Below, one piece after another: positions 1 to 6,743 of a stretch of 35,215 nt of DNA. The first letter of the stretch is position 1, and each line of letters starts with the position of its first letter. The notes under the pieces are model-generated. The model worked only from the letters and a program-made list of their open reading frames with translations, ran no database searches and had not been told where the DNA came from. A program made the translations under genes and the position numbers. Source of the DNA: Kiritimatiellia bacterium. GTDB lineage: Bacteria > Verrucomicrobiota > Kiritimatiellia > RFP12 > UBA1067. The stretch lies in NCBI GenBank assembly GCA_017405115.1, contig JAFRBA010000040.1:1-35215 (forward strand), given 5' to 3'.

Positions 1-510
1 GCCGGAATGCGGTTTGTCTATTCCCAGATGACAGAAGATGGGGGAGAGTTGACTCTTGGCGAGATTGCCGGGATTCATGAGGAACTGCTTGCCAGTCTGC
101 TTGAGAAGTGGAAGCTCAGGCGGGCAGAGGAGATTGCCCGGAAGAGAGCTGCGGGACAGGCCGCGCCAATCGACTCTCTGACAACCGAGGCCATGGTGGC
201 GCAGGCGGAGAGGCACATTGCGGAAGTCTTGGCAGCCTCGATGGAACTTCATGAACAGCGCAATCGTGCAGGATCAGTGAAAGAGCGTCATGTGGTAATT
301 GAGCAGGAGATCGTATCGCTTGTTGAAACGCATCCGGGCATAAGGTCCGAGCAGCTCATGGATATGCTTGGCGTGTCGAAGAGCGGATTGTACCGGTTTC
401 TTGGAAAGCTCAGGGCATGCGGGGCGATTGCGCAGGAGCGCAAAGGGGGCGGTTGGCGCAAGTCCATTTTGGGAAAACAGGTCAGACCTGTTTTCCCAAA
501 ATGGACTTGA
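1..510 (+). CDS. REP-associated tyrosine transposase (RAYT), copy A, 5' end outside window
   Basis: The reading frame is open from the first base and matches the C-terminal 160 or so residues of the complete RAYT at 3163-4272. By my count about 13 residues differ, so the two copies are roughly 92% identical in this part. The part seen is the region after the catalytic domain plus a winged-helix-like C-terminus (around HPGIRSEQLMDMLGVSKSGL) that probably helps bind the REP hairpin. The catalytic HUH and tyrosine motifs would lie upstream of the window. The other copy stops at the centre of its terminal palindrome (GTC-TGA). Here the same place reads GTC-AGA, so the frame runs through the palindrome and adds nine residues (RPVFPKWT and stop). 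Whether this copy is complete upstream cannot be judged. Confidence 0.85.
   Translation, partial: AGMRFVYSQMTEDGGELTLGEIAGIHEELLASLLEKWKLRRAEEIARKRAAGQAAPIDSLTTEAMVAQAERHIAEVLAASMELHEQRNRAGSVKERHVVIEQEIVSLVETHPGIRSEQLMDMLGVSKSGLYRFLGKLRACGAIAQERKGGGWRKSILGKQVRPVFPKWT
460..508. repeat. REP-like palindrome 1 at the 3' end of RAYT copy A
   Basis: A 24-bp perfect inverted repeat with a single-base centre (position 484). The left arm is 460-483 (AAGTCCATTTTGGG then AAAACAGGTC) and the right arm 485-508 is its exact reverse complement. Closely related palindromes occur at 3113-3157 and 4246-4289. RAYT proteins are known to recognise REP palindromes, so this is the likely substrate. It also lies inside the coding sequence of copy A. 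Confidence 0.9.
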
Positions 511-534
511 AAATATTGAACCGCCTGGAAGATT

Positions 535-801
535 TTGCCGCTAATCTCTTCGACTTCTTTCGCCACTATGACGAATTCGCCGCCTCTGAAGCCGAATCCG
601 AACCCCGCATCCTCCACGAACCCTAAACCTCTCCCCGCGCGGTCTTTCTATATCCCCGGTCTCCGCTGGCATTTCTCGGCACTCGCTTCGCTCGGCGTGC
701 TCGTTTTTCCATGGGTCGCGAACCCCCTCAAGGGGCGGCTACGGCAGGGCCTCTGGTACCGCTGGCTCGTCGACCGCGAAATCGGGAGAATGAGGCGTTA
801 G
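535..801 (+). pseudogene. Decayed reading frame, possible glycosyltransferase tail, copy A
   Basis: An 88-codon open frame whose second half (KGRLRQGLWYRWLVDREI, then a few basic residues and stop) resembles the usual end of family 2 glycosyltransferases, where a long helix ends in YRxLVD-type residues. Its first half (MPLISSTSFATMTNSPPLK) is low-complexity and looks non-coding. The same tail recurs at 2823-3137. I read it as a gene remnant carried with the RAYT/REP unit, not a working gene. The rest of 511-875 shows no gene. Its last part, around 790-850, is AT-rich and leads into the promoter of the ATPase gene. The glycosyltransferase assignment rests on a short motif only. Confidence 0.35.
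664..784. repeat. 121-bp direct repeat, copy A (partner 2970-3090)
   Basis: Positions 664-784 and 2970-3090 have the same length and direction and differ at about 11 positions by my count (about 91% identity), with no gaps. The two copies bracket the ATPase/partner gene pair at 876-2788. Both carry the tail coding KGRLRQGLWYRWLVDREI. Confidence 0.85.
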
Positions 802-842
802 AGGTTAGGCGTTAAAGATGCTATTAGAGGGTAGGCAATATT

Positions 843-851
843 TGATATAAT
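843..851 (+). promoter_or_regulatory. Extended -10 promoter of the ATPase operon
   Basis: TGATATAAT: TG, one base, then a perfect TATAAT hexamer at 846-851. No convincing -35 is seen at the expected distance. A start near 858 would give a leader of about 18 nt containing the Shine-Dalgarno AAAGGA at 865-870, five bases before the ATG at 876. Confidence 0.7.
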
Positions 852-875
852 ATCCAGCGGCTCGAAAGGATTGGC

Positions 876-2165
876 ATGAAACTCCATATTGAGAACTTCG
901 CGCGCATATCGTCCGCAGACATTGCGTTTGACGGATTGACGGTCATTGCTGGGAAGAACAATATGGGCAAGAGTACTGTGGGGAAGGTGCTTTACACGTT
1001 CTTCCGCGCTTTGTCGCAGATGCCGAGACGGGTGCGGCGAGATCGTATTGACGCTGTCGTGAGGGCGTTTGAGCGAAATGTCGACCGTAGTATTACGGCG
1101 GAACAGGCGCAGCAGTTGCTTGACGGAAGTGCCACGGTCGAAGCCGTGTACCAGCAACTTAGGGAAGCGGACAGGACGGACGCCTTACAGTCGCTTTTTG
1201 CTCCGCTTCCAGAAGGCGGGCTGTCGGAATTCTCAAGAAGTGACATCGCCAAGACAATCGCCGACGTCAAGGCGATGGATGACAGGACTATCGCGGGGAA
1301 ACTGGCGTATCAGGTGCTCGACTGCGTGTTCCACAGGCAGACCAGGCCCTTGAGGGAGGTGGACGGCGATGCTGTGCTGCAGCTGTTTGTCCACGGTGAA
1401 CGGAATGAGATGAGATTTGGGAAAGGCGGCAGCAGCATACATCATGTCACTCAGCTTGTCAAGAAGGTTCGGTTGATTGCCAATCCAGATGTCCTGTCGC
1501 TCTTGAATATTAGAGATCTGCACACTAACAAGGCCTACGCCAAGGCCTTTGAGAAATATACTCTCGAATTGGCGCAGGAGCTGGCTGCGGAGTCGAGACT
1601 TTCGGCGGCAGAAGAAGAGTCTGCGCGTTCGAGGCTGGCCGAGATCCTGGCGCTGCTGGATGGCGAAATATGCGGGAACCTGATTTTGGACGACGAGAAC
1701 GACTTTGCCTTGCTGGAAGATGGCGCCAGCCGTCCCACGAAGGCGGAGAACCTGTCGATGGGGATGAAGTTCTTCGTCCTCCTTAGGTTTATGCTCCTCC
1801 ACGGAGTTCTTCAAGACCGAGACGTGCTGATCCTTGACGAGCCAGAGAACCATTTGCATCCGATTTGGCAAATCGTCTATGCAAAGGTCCTTGTGCTGCT
1901 TCAGAAGGAGTTCAACCTTACGATACTCCTGACGTCGCACAGCGCGTTTTTTGTGAATGCCGTCCGGCGTTTCAGCATTGTCGAGCTCGATGCGGGCGCG
2001 GCTCATTTCTATAGGGCGAAAGCGGATGCGGCGCATCCAGGGTTTATTACGTTTGAGGACGTGAGCGCGAAGCCGGGGCCTATCTTCAGGGAGTTTTCTG
2101 AGGCTTACGGGCTGGTGGACGCCTTCTCTGGGGCTGAAGGCCAAGACGGCGAATCTCTTGAATGA
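876..2165 (+). CDS. ABC/SMC-type AAA ATPase (AAA_15/AAA_21-like), first gene of a two-gene module
   Basis: A 429-residue single ATPase domain of the kind found in OLD-like and abortive-infection ATPases. The N-terminus (MKLHIENFARISSADIAF) is the typical strand leading to Walker A at G26-KNNMGKS-T34. An ABC-like signature LSMG lies at 293-296, Walker B is LILDEPE with D321/E322, and the switch histidine is in TSHS at H355. The middle (about 60-250) is helical and charged, as in the lid or coiled region of this family. There is no TOPRIM domain after the ATPase core, so it is not a complete OLD nuclease, and I see no nuclease motif. It overlaps the next gene by 4 nt (ATGA), so the two proteins are probably translated together and act together. 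GC is clearly lower than in the genes after 4300, suggesting transfer. A defence or stress role is inferred from family and context only. Confidence 0.85.
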   Translation: MKLHIENFARISSADIAFDGLTVIAGKNNMGKSTVGKVLYTFFRALSQMPRRVRRDRIDAVVRAFERNVDRSITAEQAQQLLDGSATVEAVYQQLREADRTDALQSLFAPLPEGGLSEFSRSDIAKTIADVKAMDDRTIAGKLAYQVLDCVFHRQTRPLREVDGDAVLQLFVHGERNEMRFGKGGSSIHHVTQLVKKVRLIANPDVLSLLNIRDLHTNKAYAKAFEKYTLELAQELAAESRLSAAEEESARSRLAEILALLDGEICGNLILDDENDFALLEDGASRPTKAENLSMGMKFFVLLRFMLLHGVLQDRDVLILDEPENHLHPIWQIVYAKVLVLLQKEFNLTILLTSHSAFFVNAVRRFSIVELDAGAAHFYRAKADAAHPGFITFEDVSAKPGPIFREFSEAYGLVDAFSGAEGQDGESLE

Positions 2166-2788
2166 AGTCGCTTACTGCATATTTCGGAGACAGGGGCAAG
2201 ATGTGCCCGATGGTGCTGCTTGTCGACGGCGAGTTGAAGCGGAATGCAGAGGAGGTTTCCTCTGCTGCGCATCTGAACGAGCGTGACAAGGAAATGCTTG
2301 CCCGCTGGATTGCGGACGCGCGCGCTTGCTGCGCCGCGGTCCTAGATGCAGAACCTCCTCTTGATTCCGTTCGTGGCGCGACGGTTCGCAAGAACGTGTA
2401 TCAATCGTTGCGAAGCGATGTTGACGTTGTGACGAAGTGCGAGCGCGGGTCCTTTGCAAACACCGAAATCAAATATGCGATAAAACCCTATTCGTTTGGG
2501 CCTTTCGCGAACGCCACGTTGTTTGTGTCCCGGATAGCCGTCAAGTTTGATCAGCTCGAGAAGGCCATGGCGGAGGACGGCGAGCAGGCTGGTCCGTTCC
2601 GCATCATCCTGGTTGCAGAAGAGCATGTAGACAGTCTGCGAACGGCGATACACGATCTAGGGGAGACGGGTGAGTCATTCGCGACTGATGGGCTTCCGCA
2701 TCAATATCTTCTTTGCTCATTGCGTGGGCTTGTTGAATTCATGTCCGGGACTGCTGCGGCGGATTCGACACTGAAGTTTGAGCTGTGA
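2162..2788 (+). CDS. Unrecognised 208-residue partner of the ATPase
   Basis: I do not recognise this protein. It starts inside the stop of the ATPase gene (ATGA overlap). The start of the protein, VLLVDGELKRNAEE near residue 20, could be the first strand of an alpha/beta fold with an acidic residue. The middle (FANTEIKYAIKPYSFGPFAN) and end (GPFRIILVAEEHVDSLRTAI, then LPHQYLLCSLRGLVEFMSG) suggest an alternating alpha/beta domain. No signal peptide, membrane segment, HNH, TOPRIM or clear PD-(D/E)xK pattern is visible. Two-gene operons in which an AAA ATPase precedes a small effector are common in defence systems such as Septu, but the usual HNH partner is absent. Function is therefore open: an effector, a regulator of the ATPase, or a nuclease too diverged to see by eye. 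Confidence 0.7.
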   Translation: MKSLTAYFGDRGKMCPMVLLVDGELKRNAEEVSSAAHLNERDKEMLARWIADARACCAAVLDAEPPLDSVRGATVRKNVYQSLRSDVDVVTKCERGSFANTEIKYAIKPYSFGPFANATLFVSRIAVKFDQLEKAMAEDGEQAGPFRIILVAEEHVDSLRTAIHDLGETGESFATDGLPHQYLLCSLRGLVEFMSGTAAADSTLKFEL

Positions 2789-2795
2789 TAAAAGG

Positions 2796-2815
2796 CTATG
2801 CCTGTTTTGGCATAG
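2796..2815 (+). terminator. Possible terminator hairpin after the ATPase operon
   Basis: A 7-bp perfect stem, CTATGCC / GGCATAG, with a TGTTTT loop, eight bases after the stop of the partner gene. It is followed by GTAAAAAG and has no T-run on the + strand, so it would be a weak intrinsic terminator at best. It could also be a degenerate end of the inserted module. Confidence 0.35.
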
Positions 2816-2822
2816 GTAAAAA

Positions 2823-3137
2823 GTGTCAGACCCTTCTAGAGAAGCCTATTTCTGCGTACGCTACTTCCTCAAGCTCGGGTTCCTCGATGGCGTCGCTCGG
2901 TCTCGCAAGCTCGACTATCCCCTCGCTACGCTCGGCCCTCAAAACAAGTTTTTCGGCGGCTACGGCTGGCGCTGGCACTTCTCGGCGCTCGCTTCGCTCG
3001 GCTTGGTCGCTTCCCCATGGGTCGCGCCCACCCTCAAGGGGCGGCTACGGCAGGGCCTCTGGTACCGGTGGCTCGTCGACCGCGAAATCGCCATTCTAAA
3101 ATCCTCCAACCCGTCCATTTTGGGAAAACAGGTCTGA
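2823..3137 (+). pseudogene. Decayed glycosyltransferase-like tail, copy B
   Basis: The frame reads REAYFCVRYFLKLGFLDG near its start and LKGRLRQGLWYRWLVDREIA near its end. Joined together these look like the continuous C-terminus of a family 2 glycosyltransferase (YFLKLGFLDG followed by a helix ending in WYRWLVD). Between them lie about 55 residues of GC-rich, poorly protein-like sequence including RWHFSALASLG, so the tail seems to have been split by inserted repeat DNA. The frame then runs into the REP palindrome (SILGKQV). There is no upstream part of the gene here. The identification is by eye from short motifs, and 'remnant of unknown gene' is the safe reading. Confidence 0.4.
2970..3090. 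repeat. 121-bp direct repeat, copy B (partner 664-784)
   Basis: Same direction and length as copy A, with about 11 substitutions. It ends 22 bases before the REP palindrome that precedes the complete RAYT gene. Confidence 0.85.
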
Positions 3138-3157
3138 CCCGTTTTCCCAGAATGGGA
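3113..3157. repeat. REP-like palindrome 2, upstream of RAYT copy B
   Basis: GTCCATTTTGGG then AAAACAGGTC, followed by the imperfect reverse complement GACCCGTTTTCCCAGAATGG. It ends only five bases before the RAYT start codon at 3163, so the transposase gene is bounded immediately by its probable substrate. Several arm mismatches set it apart from palindrome 1. Confidence 0.85.
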
Positions 3158-3162
3158 ATCTT

Positions 3163-4272
3163 ATGTCGAATTCCAGTTTCAGACTGAAAGACTACGAGAC
3201 GGTTCATCACATTACGAGCCGCATCGCCCACAAGGTCCGCTTCCTTCAGGAATCGGCCGAGCGCAATGACCTTCTTGAGATGATCCGTCGAGCAGCCGAC
3301 TTCACTGGCGTCAGGTTGCTTGGCTGGTGCATCATGATCAACCACTTCCACATGTTGGTGTTCTTGCCGACGCCGGTCGAGCTCGACGAGAAGGAGGTCT
3401 TGCGTCGGTACGGAGTGCTCAAGGGCGCGAAGGCTGCCGCAGCCCTTGAAGGCCAGCTGGCGAAACTGCGGCAGGAAGGCGAGACGGGATGCAAGAATGC
3501 GGAGCGCCTGCTGGATGCCTTGAGAAAGCGGATGTACAGCATCGGCGAGTTCGTCAAGATAGTCAAGCAGTGGTTCTCCGAAGAATACAATCGCCGCAAC
3601 GGTCACACTGGCACTCTGTGGGAGGGCGCATACCATGATCGAGTTGTCGCCTATAGGCACAAGGACATGGCAGAGTGCCTGGGATATATTCACCTCAATC
3701 CGATCCGTGCCGCCGCATGTGCAACGTTCGACGGCTATGCCTGGAGCAGCTATTCTGCGTTCAAGAAGGGCGACGAGACGGCGATTGCCGGAATGCGGTT
3801 TGTCTATTCCCAGATGACAGAAGATGGGGGAGAGTTGACTCTTGGCGAGATTGCCGGGATTCATGAGGAACTGCTTGCCAGTCTGCTTGAGAAGTGGAAG
3901 CTCAGGCGGGCAGAGGAGATTGCGCGGAAAAGGGCTGCGGGACAGGCCGCTCCGATTGATCCTCTCACAACTGAGGCGATGGTGGCGCAGGCAGAGAAGC
4001 ACATAGCGGAAGTGCTGGCGGCTTCAGTGGAGCTTCATGAACAGCGCAACCGCGCACGGTCTGTGAAGGAGCGTCATGGGGTAATTGCGCAGGAAATCGT
4101 ATCGTTGGTCGAAATGCATCCCGGCATAAGGTCTGAACAGCTCATGAGCATGCTTGGCGTTTCGAAGAGCGGACTGTATCGGTTTCTTGCAAAGCTCAAG
4201 GCATGCGGGGCGATTGAGAAGGAGGGCAAAGGCGGCGGCTGGCGCAAGTCCATTTTGGGAAAACAGGTCTGA
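3163..4272 (+). CDS. REP-associated tyrosine transposase (RAYT, Y1_Tnp/HUH family), complete copy
   Basis: A 369-residue single-strand DNA transposase of the RAYT branch of the IS200/IS605 Y1 superfamily, which nicks and joins REP palindromes. The N-terminus (YETVHHITSRIAHKVRF) starts the Y1_Tnp domain. The metal-binding HUH motif is NHFHMLVF with H61 and H63. The catalytic tyrosine is Y175 in GYIHLNPIRA, a sequence typical of RAYTs. Residues after about 210 form a helical linker and a winged-helix-like C-terminus (HPGIRSEQLMSMLGVSKSGL), which makes it longer than minimal RAYTs. There is no tnpB. The gene lies between palindrome 2, ending five bases before the ATG, and palindrome 3, whose centre supplies the stop codon (GTC-TGA-CCC). 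This REP-RAYT-REP layout, with a second RAYT copy 3.3 kb upstream, points to past or present mobility. Confidence 0.93.
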   Translation: MSNSSFRLKDYETVHHITSRIAHKVRFLQESAERNDLLEMIRRAADFTGVRLLGWCIMINHFHMLVFLPTPVELDEKEVLRRYGVLKGAKAAAALEGQLAKLRQEGETGCKNAERLLDALRKRMYSIGEFVKIVKQWFSEEYNRRNGHTGTLWEGAYHDRVVAYRHKDMAECLGYIHLNPIRAAACATFDGYAWSSYSAFKKGDETAIAGMRFVYSQMTEDGGELTLGEIAGIHEELLASLLEKWKLRRAEEIARKRAAGQAAPIDPLTTEAMVAQAEKHIAEVLAASVELHEQRNRARSVKERHGVIAQEIVSLVEMHPGIRSEQLMSMLGVSKSGLYRFLAKLKACGAIEKEGKGGGWRKSILGKQV

Positions 4273-4289
4273 CCCGTTTTCCCAAAATT
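4246..4289. repeat. REP-like palindrome 3 overlapping the RAYT stop codon
   Basis: AAGTCCATTTTGGG then AAAACAGGTC, centre T4270, then GACCCGTTTTCCCAAAAT. The stop codon TGA at 4270-4272 sits exactly at the dyad. The outer right arm (TTGAAATC) has diverged from the perfect form seen at 460-508. Confidence 0.88.
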
Positions 4290-4306
4290 GAAATCTGCCA
4301 GTTAAG

Positions 4307-4334
4307 GGCGCGTCCGTCGGGACGCGCCTTTTTT
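4307..4334 (+). terminator. Rho-independent terminator between the RAYT island and the kinase fusion gene
   Basis: A perfect 9-bp GC-rich stem, GGCGCGTCC / GGACGCGCC (4307-4315 and 4320-4328), a four-base loop, then six T residues. The last T is also the T of the extended -10 of the next gene, so terminator and promoter are fused back to back. Confidence 0.88.
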
Positions 4335-4342
4335 GATATAAT
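4334..4342 (+). promoter_or_regulatory. Extended -10 promoter, leaderless start at 4349
   Basis: TGATATAAT with the hexamer at 4337-4342. The ATG begins seven bases after the hexamer, which is the usual distance to a transcription start. The mRNA would therefore begin at or next to the A of ATG, and no Shine-Dalgarno exists. The -35 position falls inside the terminator stem and does not resemble TTGACA. Confidence 0.75.
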
Positions 4343-4348
4343 ACCGGC

Positions 4349-6628
4349 ATGAAGACAGAGACCTCCAGAGACGTGGCCGCGATTGTCCTCTGCGCCGGCA
4401 AGGGCACGCGGATGGGCGCGACAGTGCGCAACAAGGTATGCACCCCCTGCGCCGGCGTGCCGGTCGTGCGGCGCATCCTCGCCAACCTGCGCGCGGGCGG
4501 CGTCTCGCGTTTTGTCGTCGTCACAGGCTTCCGGGCCGAAAGCGTCATGCGCGCTCTCGACGGCGAGCGCGGCGTCCTCTTCGCCTACCAGAAGGAGCAG
4601 CTCGGCACCGGCGACGCCACGCGCTGCGGACTGCGCGTCCTTCAGGACGTCGGGCACAACGGCCCCGTCGTCGTGACGATGGGCGACAAGATCGTCTCCG
4701 CGCGCCTCGTGCGCGAACTCCTCTCCGCCGACGACTCGGCCCTCGCCGTCTGCGGAGTCCAGCGCCGCGAGGAGCACCCGAACGGCGGCCACGTGGTGAT
4801 GGATGGCGACCACGCGCTCGGCATAGTCGAGTACGCCGACGTGAAGAAGGCGTTGGCGGACGGACGCGAAATATCCCTTTGCGGACGCTCCATTCCCGCC
4901 GCGGCCGTCGCCGAGACGCCGTGGGTGAACACCGCGCTCTACCGCTTCGACGCGGCGGCCCTCGGCGAGGCGCTCTCGCAATGCGGACGCGACAACGCGC
5001 AGGGCGAGGTCTATCTCACCGACACGATCGAGCTCTTCGCCTCGGGGCGCGTCGCCGCGCCGGGACGCGAAGGCGTGCGCGTCTACCACGTTGCGGACAA
5101 GACCGACCTGCTCACATTCTCCACGAAGGCCGACTTCCGCCGCCTCAACGCCAGCTTCCTGCGTCCAGCCGCGGCGCTTCTCGAAGACCACCCGGAACAC
5201 GGCGCCGTGCTCAAGGCGTTCATCGCCCGCTACGGCGCGGACCGTCCCGCCGTGCTCGTGCGCGCCCCGGGGCGCGTGAACCTGATGGGTCGGCACGTGG
5301 AGCACCGCGGCGGCAGCGTCAACGTGCTGGCCACGGAGGCCGCCACGGTGTTTGTTGCGGCGCCGCGTGCGGACGGCGTCGTGCATGTGGCGAACCTCGA
5401 TTCCTCGTACGCCGAGGAGAGCTTCGCGGTCGAGGCTCCGTCCGCCGGCGACGCGCCGCTGTCCGGCGAGGGCGCGACGCGCGCGTGGCTGGACTACCTT
5501 TCGCAACCCGAAGTCCGCGCGGCGCTCGAGGCGTCTAAGGGCTCGTGGACGAACTACGTGAAAGGCGCGGTCCTGCGGTTGCAGCGGGCAGTGGACCTGC
5601 CGCTCTGCGGAATGGACGTGATGGCATGCGGGAACATCCCGGTTGCCGCGGGGCTCTCGAGCTCCTCGTCGGTGGTGGTGGCCTCCATGCTGGCACTCGC
5701 GGCGATGAACGGACTCGACTTCGAGCCGTCGGAGCTGGTGCCGCTCTGCGGCGAGGCGGAGTGGTTCGTCGGCAGCAGGGGCGGCGCGGGCGACCACGCC
5801 GCGATGCTGTGCAGCCGCGAGGGGGCGCTGACGCGCCTCGACTTCGCGCCGTTCGGCATCGGCCCCGCGATGAAGCTCCCCGCCCGCTACGCCGTGCTCG
5901 TCGCAAACTCGCTCGAGCAGTCCAAGAAGAGCGAAGGCAGCAGAGACCGCTTCAACGCCTGCGTCGCCGCATACGAATTCGCGTTCCTCCTCGTGCGGCG
6001 CGCGTTCCCCGAACGCCAGCTGTCCGTCTTCCGCGACCTGGCGAGGGTGCGTCCGTTCGCGGACGGATACCGCCTTCTGCGCGCGATCCCCCGCACGGCC
6101 ACGCGCGACGCACTCAGGGCGCTTTTGCCGGAGAGCGGGGCCAGACTGGACGAGATCTTCGCCACGCACGCCGACCCCGGCGTGTACGACTTGCGCGGCG
6201 TGGCGCTGTACGGCCTGGGCGAATGCGCACGCTCGGCCTGCGCGCTGGACGTGCTGAGAAGGGGGGACTGCGTGCGCTTCGGCGAGCTGATGAAGACGTC
6301 CCACGCCTCCGAGGCGCCGCGCAAGGTGACGGACGCGGTGCTGGACGACCTGGCGGAGAGGAACGTCGACTATGCCGACGCGGTAGGCGCCTACGGATGC
6401 TCCACGCCGAGGATCGACGCCCTCTGCGCGCTGCTGGACCGCACGCCCGGAGTGCTCGGAAGCGAACTCGCCGGCGCAGGGCTCGGCGGCTGCGTGCTGG
6501 CGCTCGTCGAGGCGGATCGCGCGGACGCCGTGCTGGCCGTGCTCGAGCGCGACTTCTACGCGCCTATGGGCGAGAGGCAGGCGGCGTTCGTCTGCGCGCC
6601 TTCGCGCGGCGCGTCCGTGGAGTGGTGA
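4349..6628 (+). CDS. Bifunctional sugar nucleotidyltransferase / galactokinase-like GHMP kinase
   Basis: A 759-residue fusion. Residues about 8-260 form a GlmU/UDP-sugar-pyrophosphorylase-like nucleotidyltransferase: AAIVLCAGKGTRMG at the start (nucleotide loop), QLGTGDATRCGL, and MGDK with D113 at the metal-binding place. Residues about 290-759 form a GHMP kinase like galactokinase: APGRVNLMGRHVEH at 306-319, PVAAGLSSSSS (phosphate loop), GGAGDH with D482 at the catalytic aspartate place, and GAGLGG near the end. One chain could thus phosphorylate a free sugar and make its nucleotide derivative, as the fucose enzyme FKP does with a different arrangement. The galactokinase sugar-binding motif GEHTDY is changed to GRHVEH, so galactose itself may not be the substrate. 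It is a single-gene unit between a terminator and a repeat region. The exact sugar is unknown. Confidence 0.85.
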   Translation: MKTETSRDVAAIVLCAGKGTRMGATVRNKVCTPCAGVPVVRRILANLRAGGVSRFVVVTGFRAESVMRALDGERGVLFAYQKEQLGTGDATRCGLRVLQDVGHNGPVVVTMGDKIVSARLVRELLSADDSALAVCGVQRREEHPNGGHVVMDGDHALGIVEYADVKKALADGREISLCGRSIPAAAVAETPWVNTALYRFDAAALGEALSQCGRDNAQGEVYLTDTIELFASGRVAAPGREGVRVYHVADKTDLLTFSTKADFRRLNASFLRPAAALLEDHPEHGAVLKAFIARYGADRPAVLVRAPGRVNLMGRHVEHRGGSVNVLATEAATVFVAAPRADGVVHVANLDSSYAEESFAVEAPSAGDAPLSGEGATRAWLDYLSQPEVRAALEASKGSWTNYVKGAVLRLQRAVDLPLCGMDVMACGNIPVAAGLSSSSSVVVASMLALAAMNGLDFEPSELVPLCGEAEWFVGSRGGAGDHAAMLCSREGALTRLDFAPFGIGPAMKLPARYAVLVANSLEQSKKSEGSRDRFNACVAAYEFAFLLVRRAFPERQLSVFRDLARVRPFADGYRLLRAIPRTATRDALRALLPESGARLDEIFATHADPGVYDLRGVALYGLGECARSACALDVLRRGDCVRFGELMKTSHASEAPRKVTDAVLDDLAERNVDYADAVGAYGCSTPRIDALCALLDRTPGVLGSELAGAGLGGCVLALVEADRADAVLAVLERDFYAPMGERQAAFVCAPSRGASVEW

Positions 6629-6660
6629 CCTGCAGCTGTGAAGCATCTACTCCGAGCCGT

Positions 6661-6680
6661 GGGGCTCTCGCTACCGCTCC
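6661..6680. repeat. Left 20-bp inverted repeat flanking the GxxExxY gene
   Basis: GGGGCTCTCGCTACCGCTCC matches the reverse complement of 7358-7377 with one mismatch. Weaker matching continues outward for about 17 bases (CTCCGAG against CGGAGT). Confidence 0.7.
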
Positions 6681-6743
6681 GCAGAATGGCCTGGGCTCCG
6701 CGCCAGGCATTCGCCTTCCACGGCCTGCGACTCGTGTTTAGTG

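Noticed and set aside
876..2788. OLD-family nuclease or Septu (PtuAB) system
   Set aside because: The ATPase lacks a TOPRIM domain and the partner lacks an HNH motif, so neither name is justified.
3163..4272. IS200/IS605 insertion sequence
   Set aside because: The protein is 369 residues with the RAYT motif YIHLNPIRA and there is no tnpB; flanking palindromes fit REP/RAYT better.
4196..6646. 816-codon antisense open frame over the kinase fusion gene
   Set aside because: Arg/His/Val-rich shadow of a GC-rich gene with recognisable motifs on the + strand; no domain or start signal of its own.
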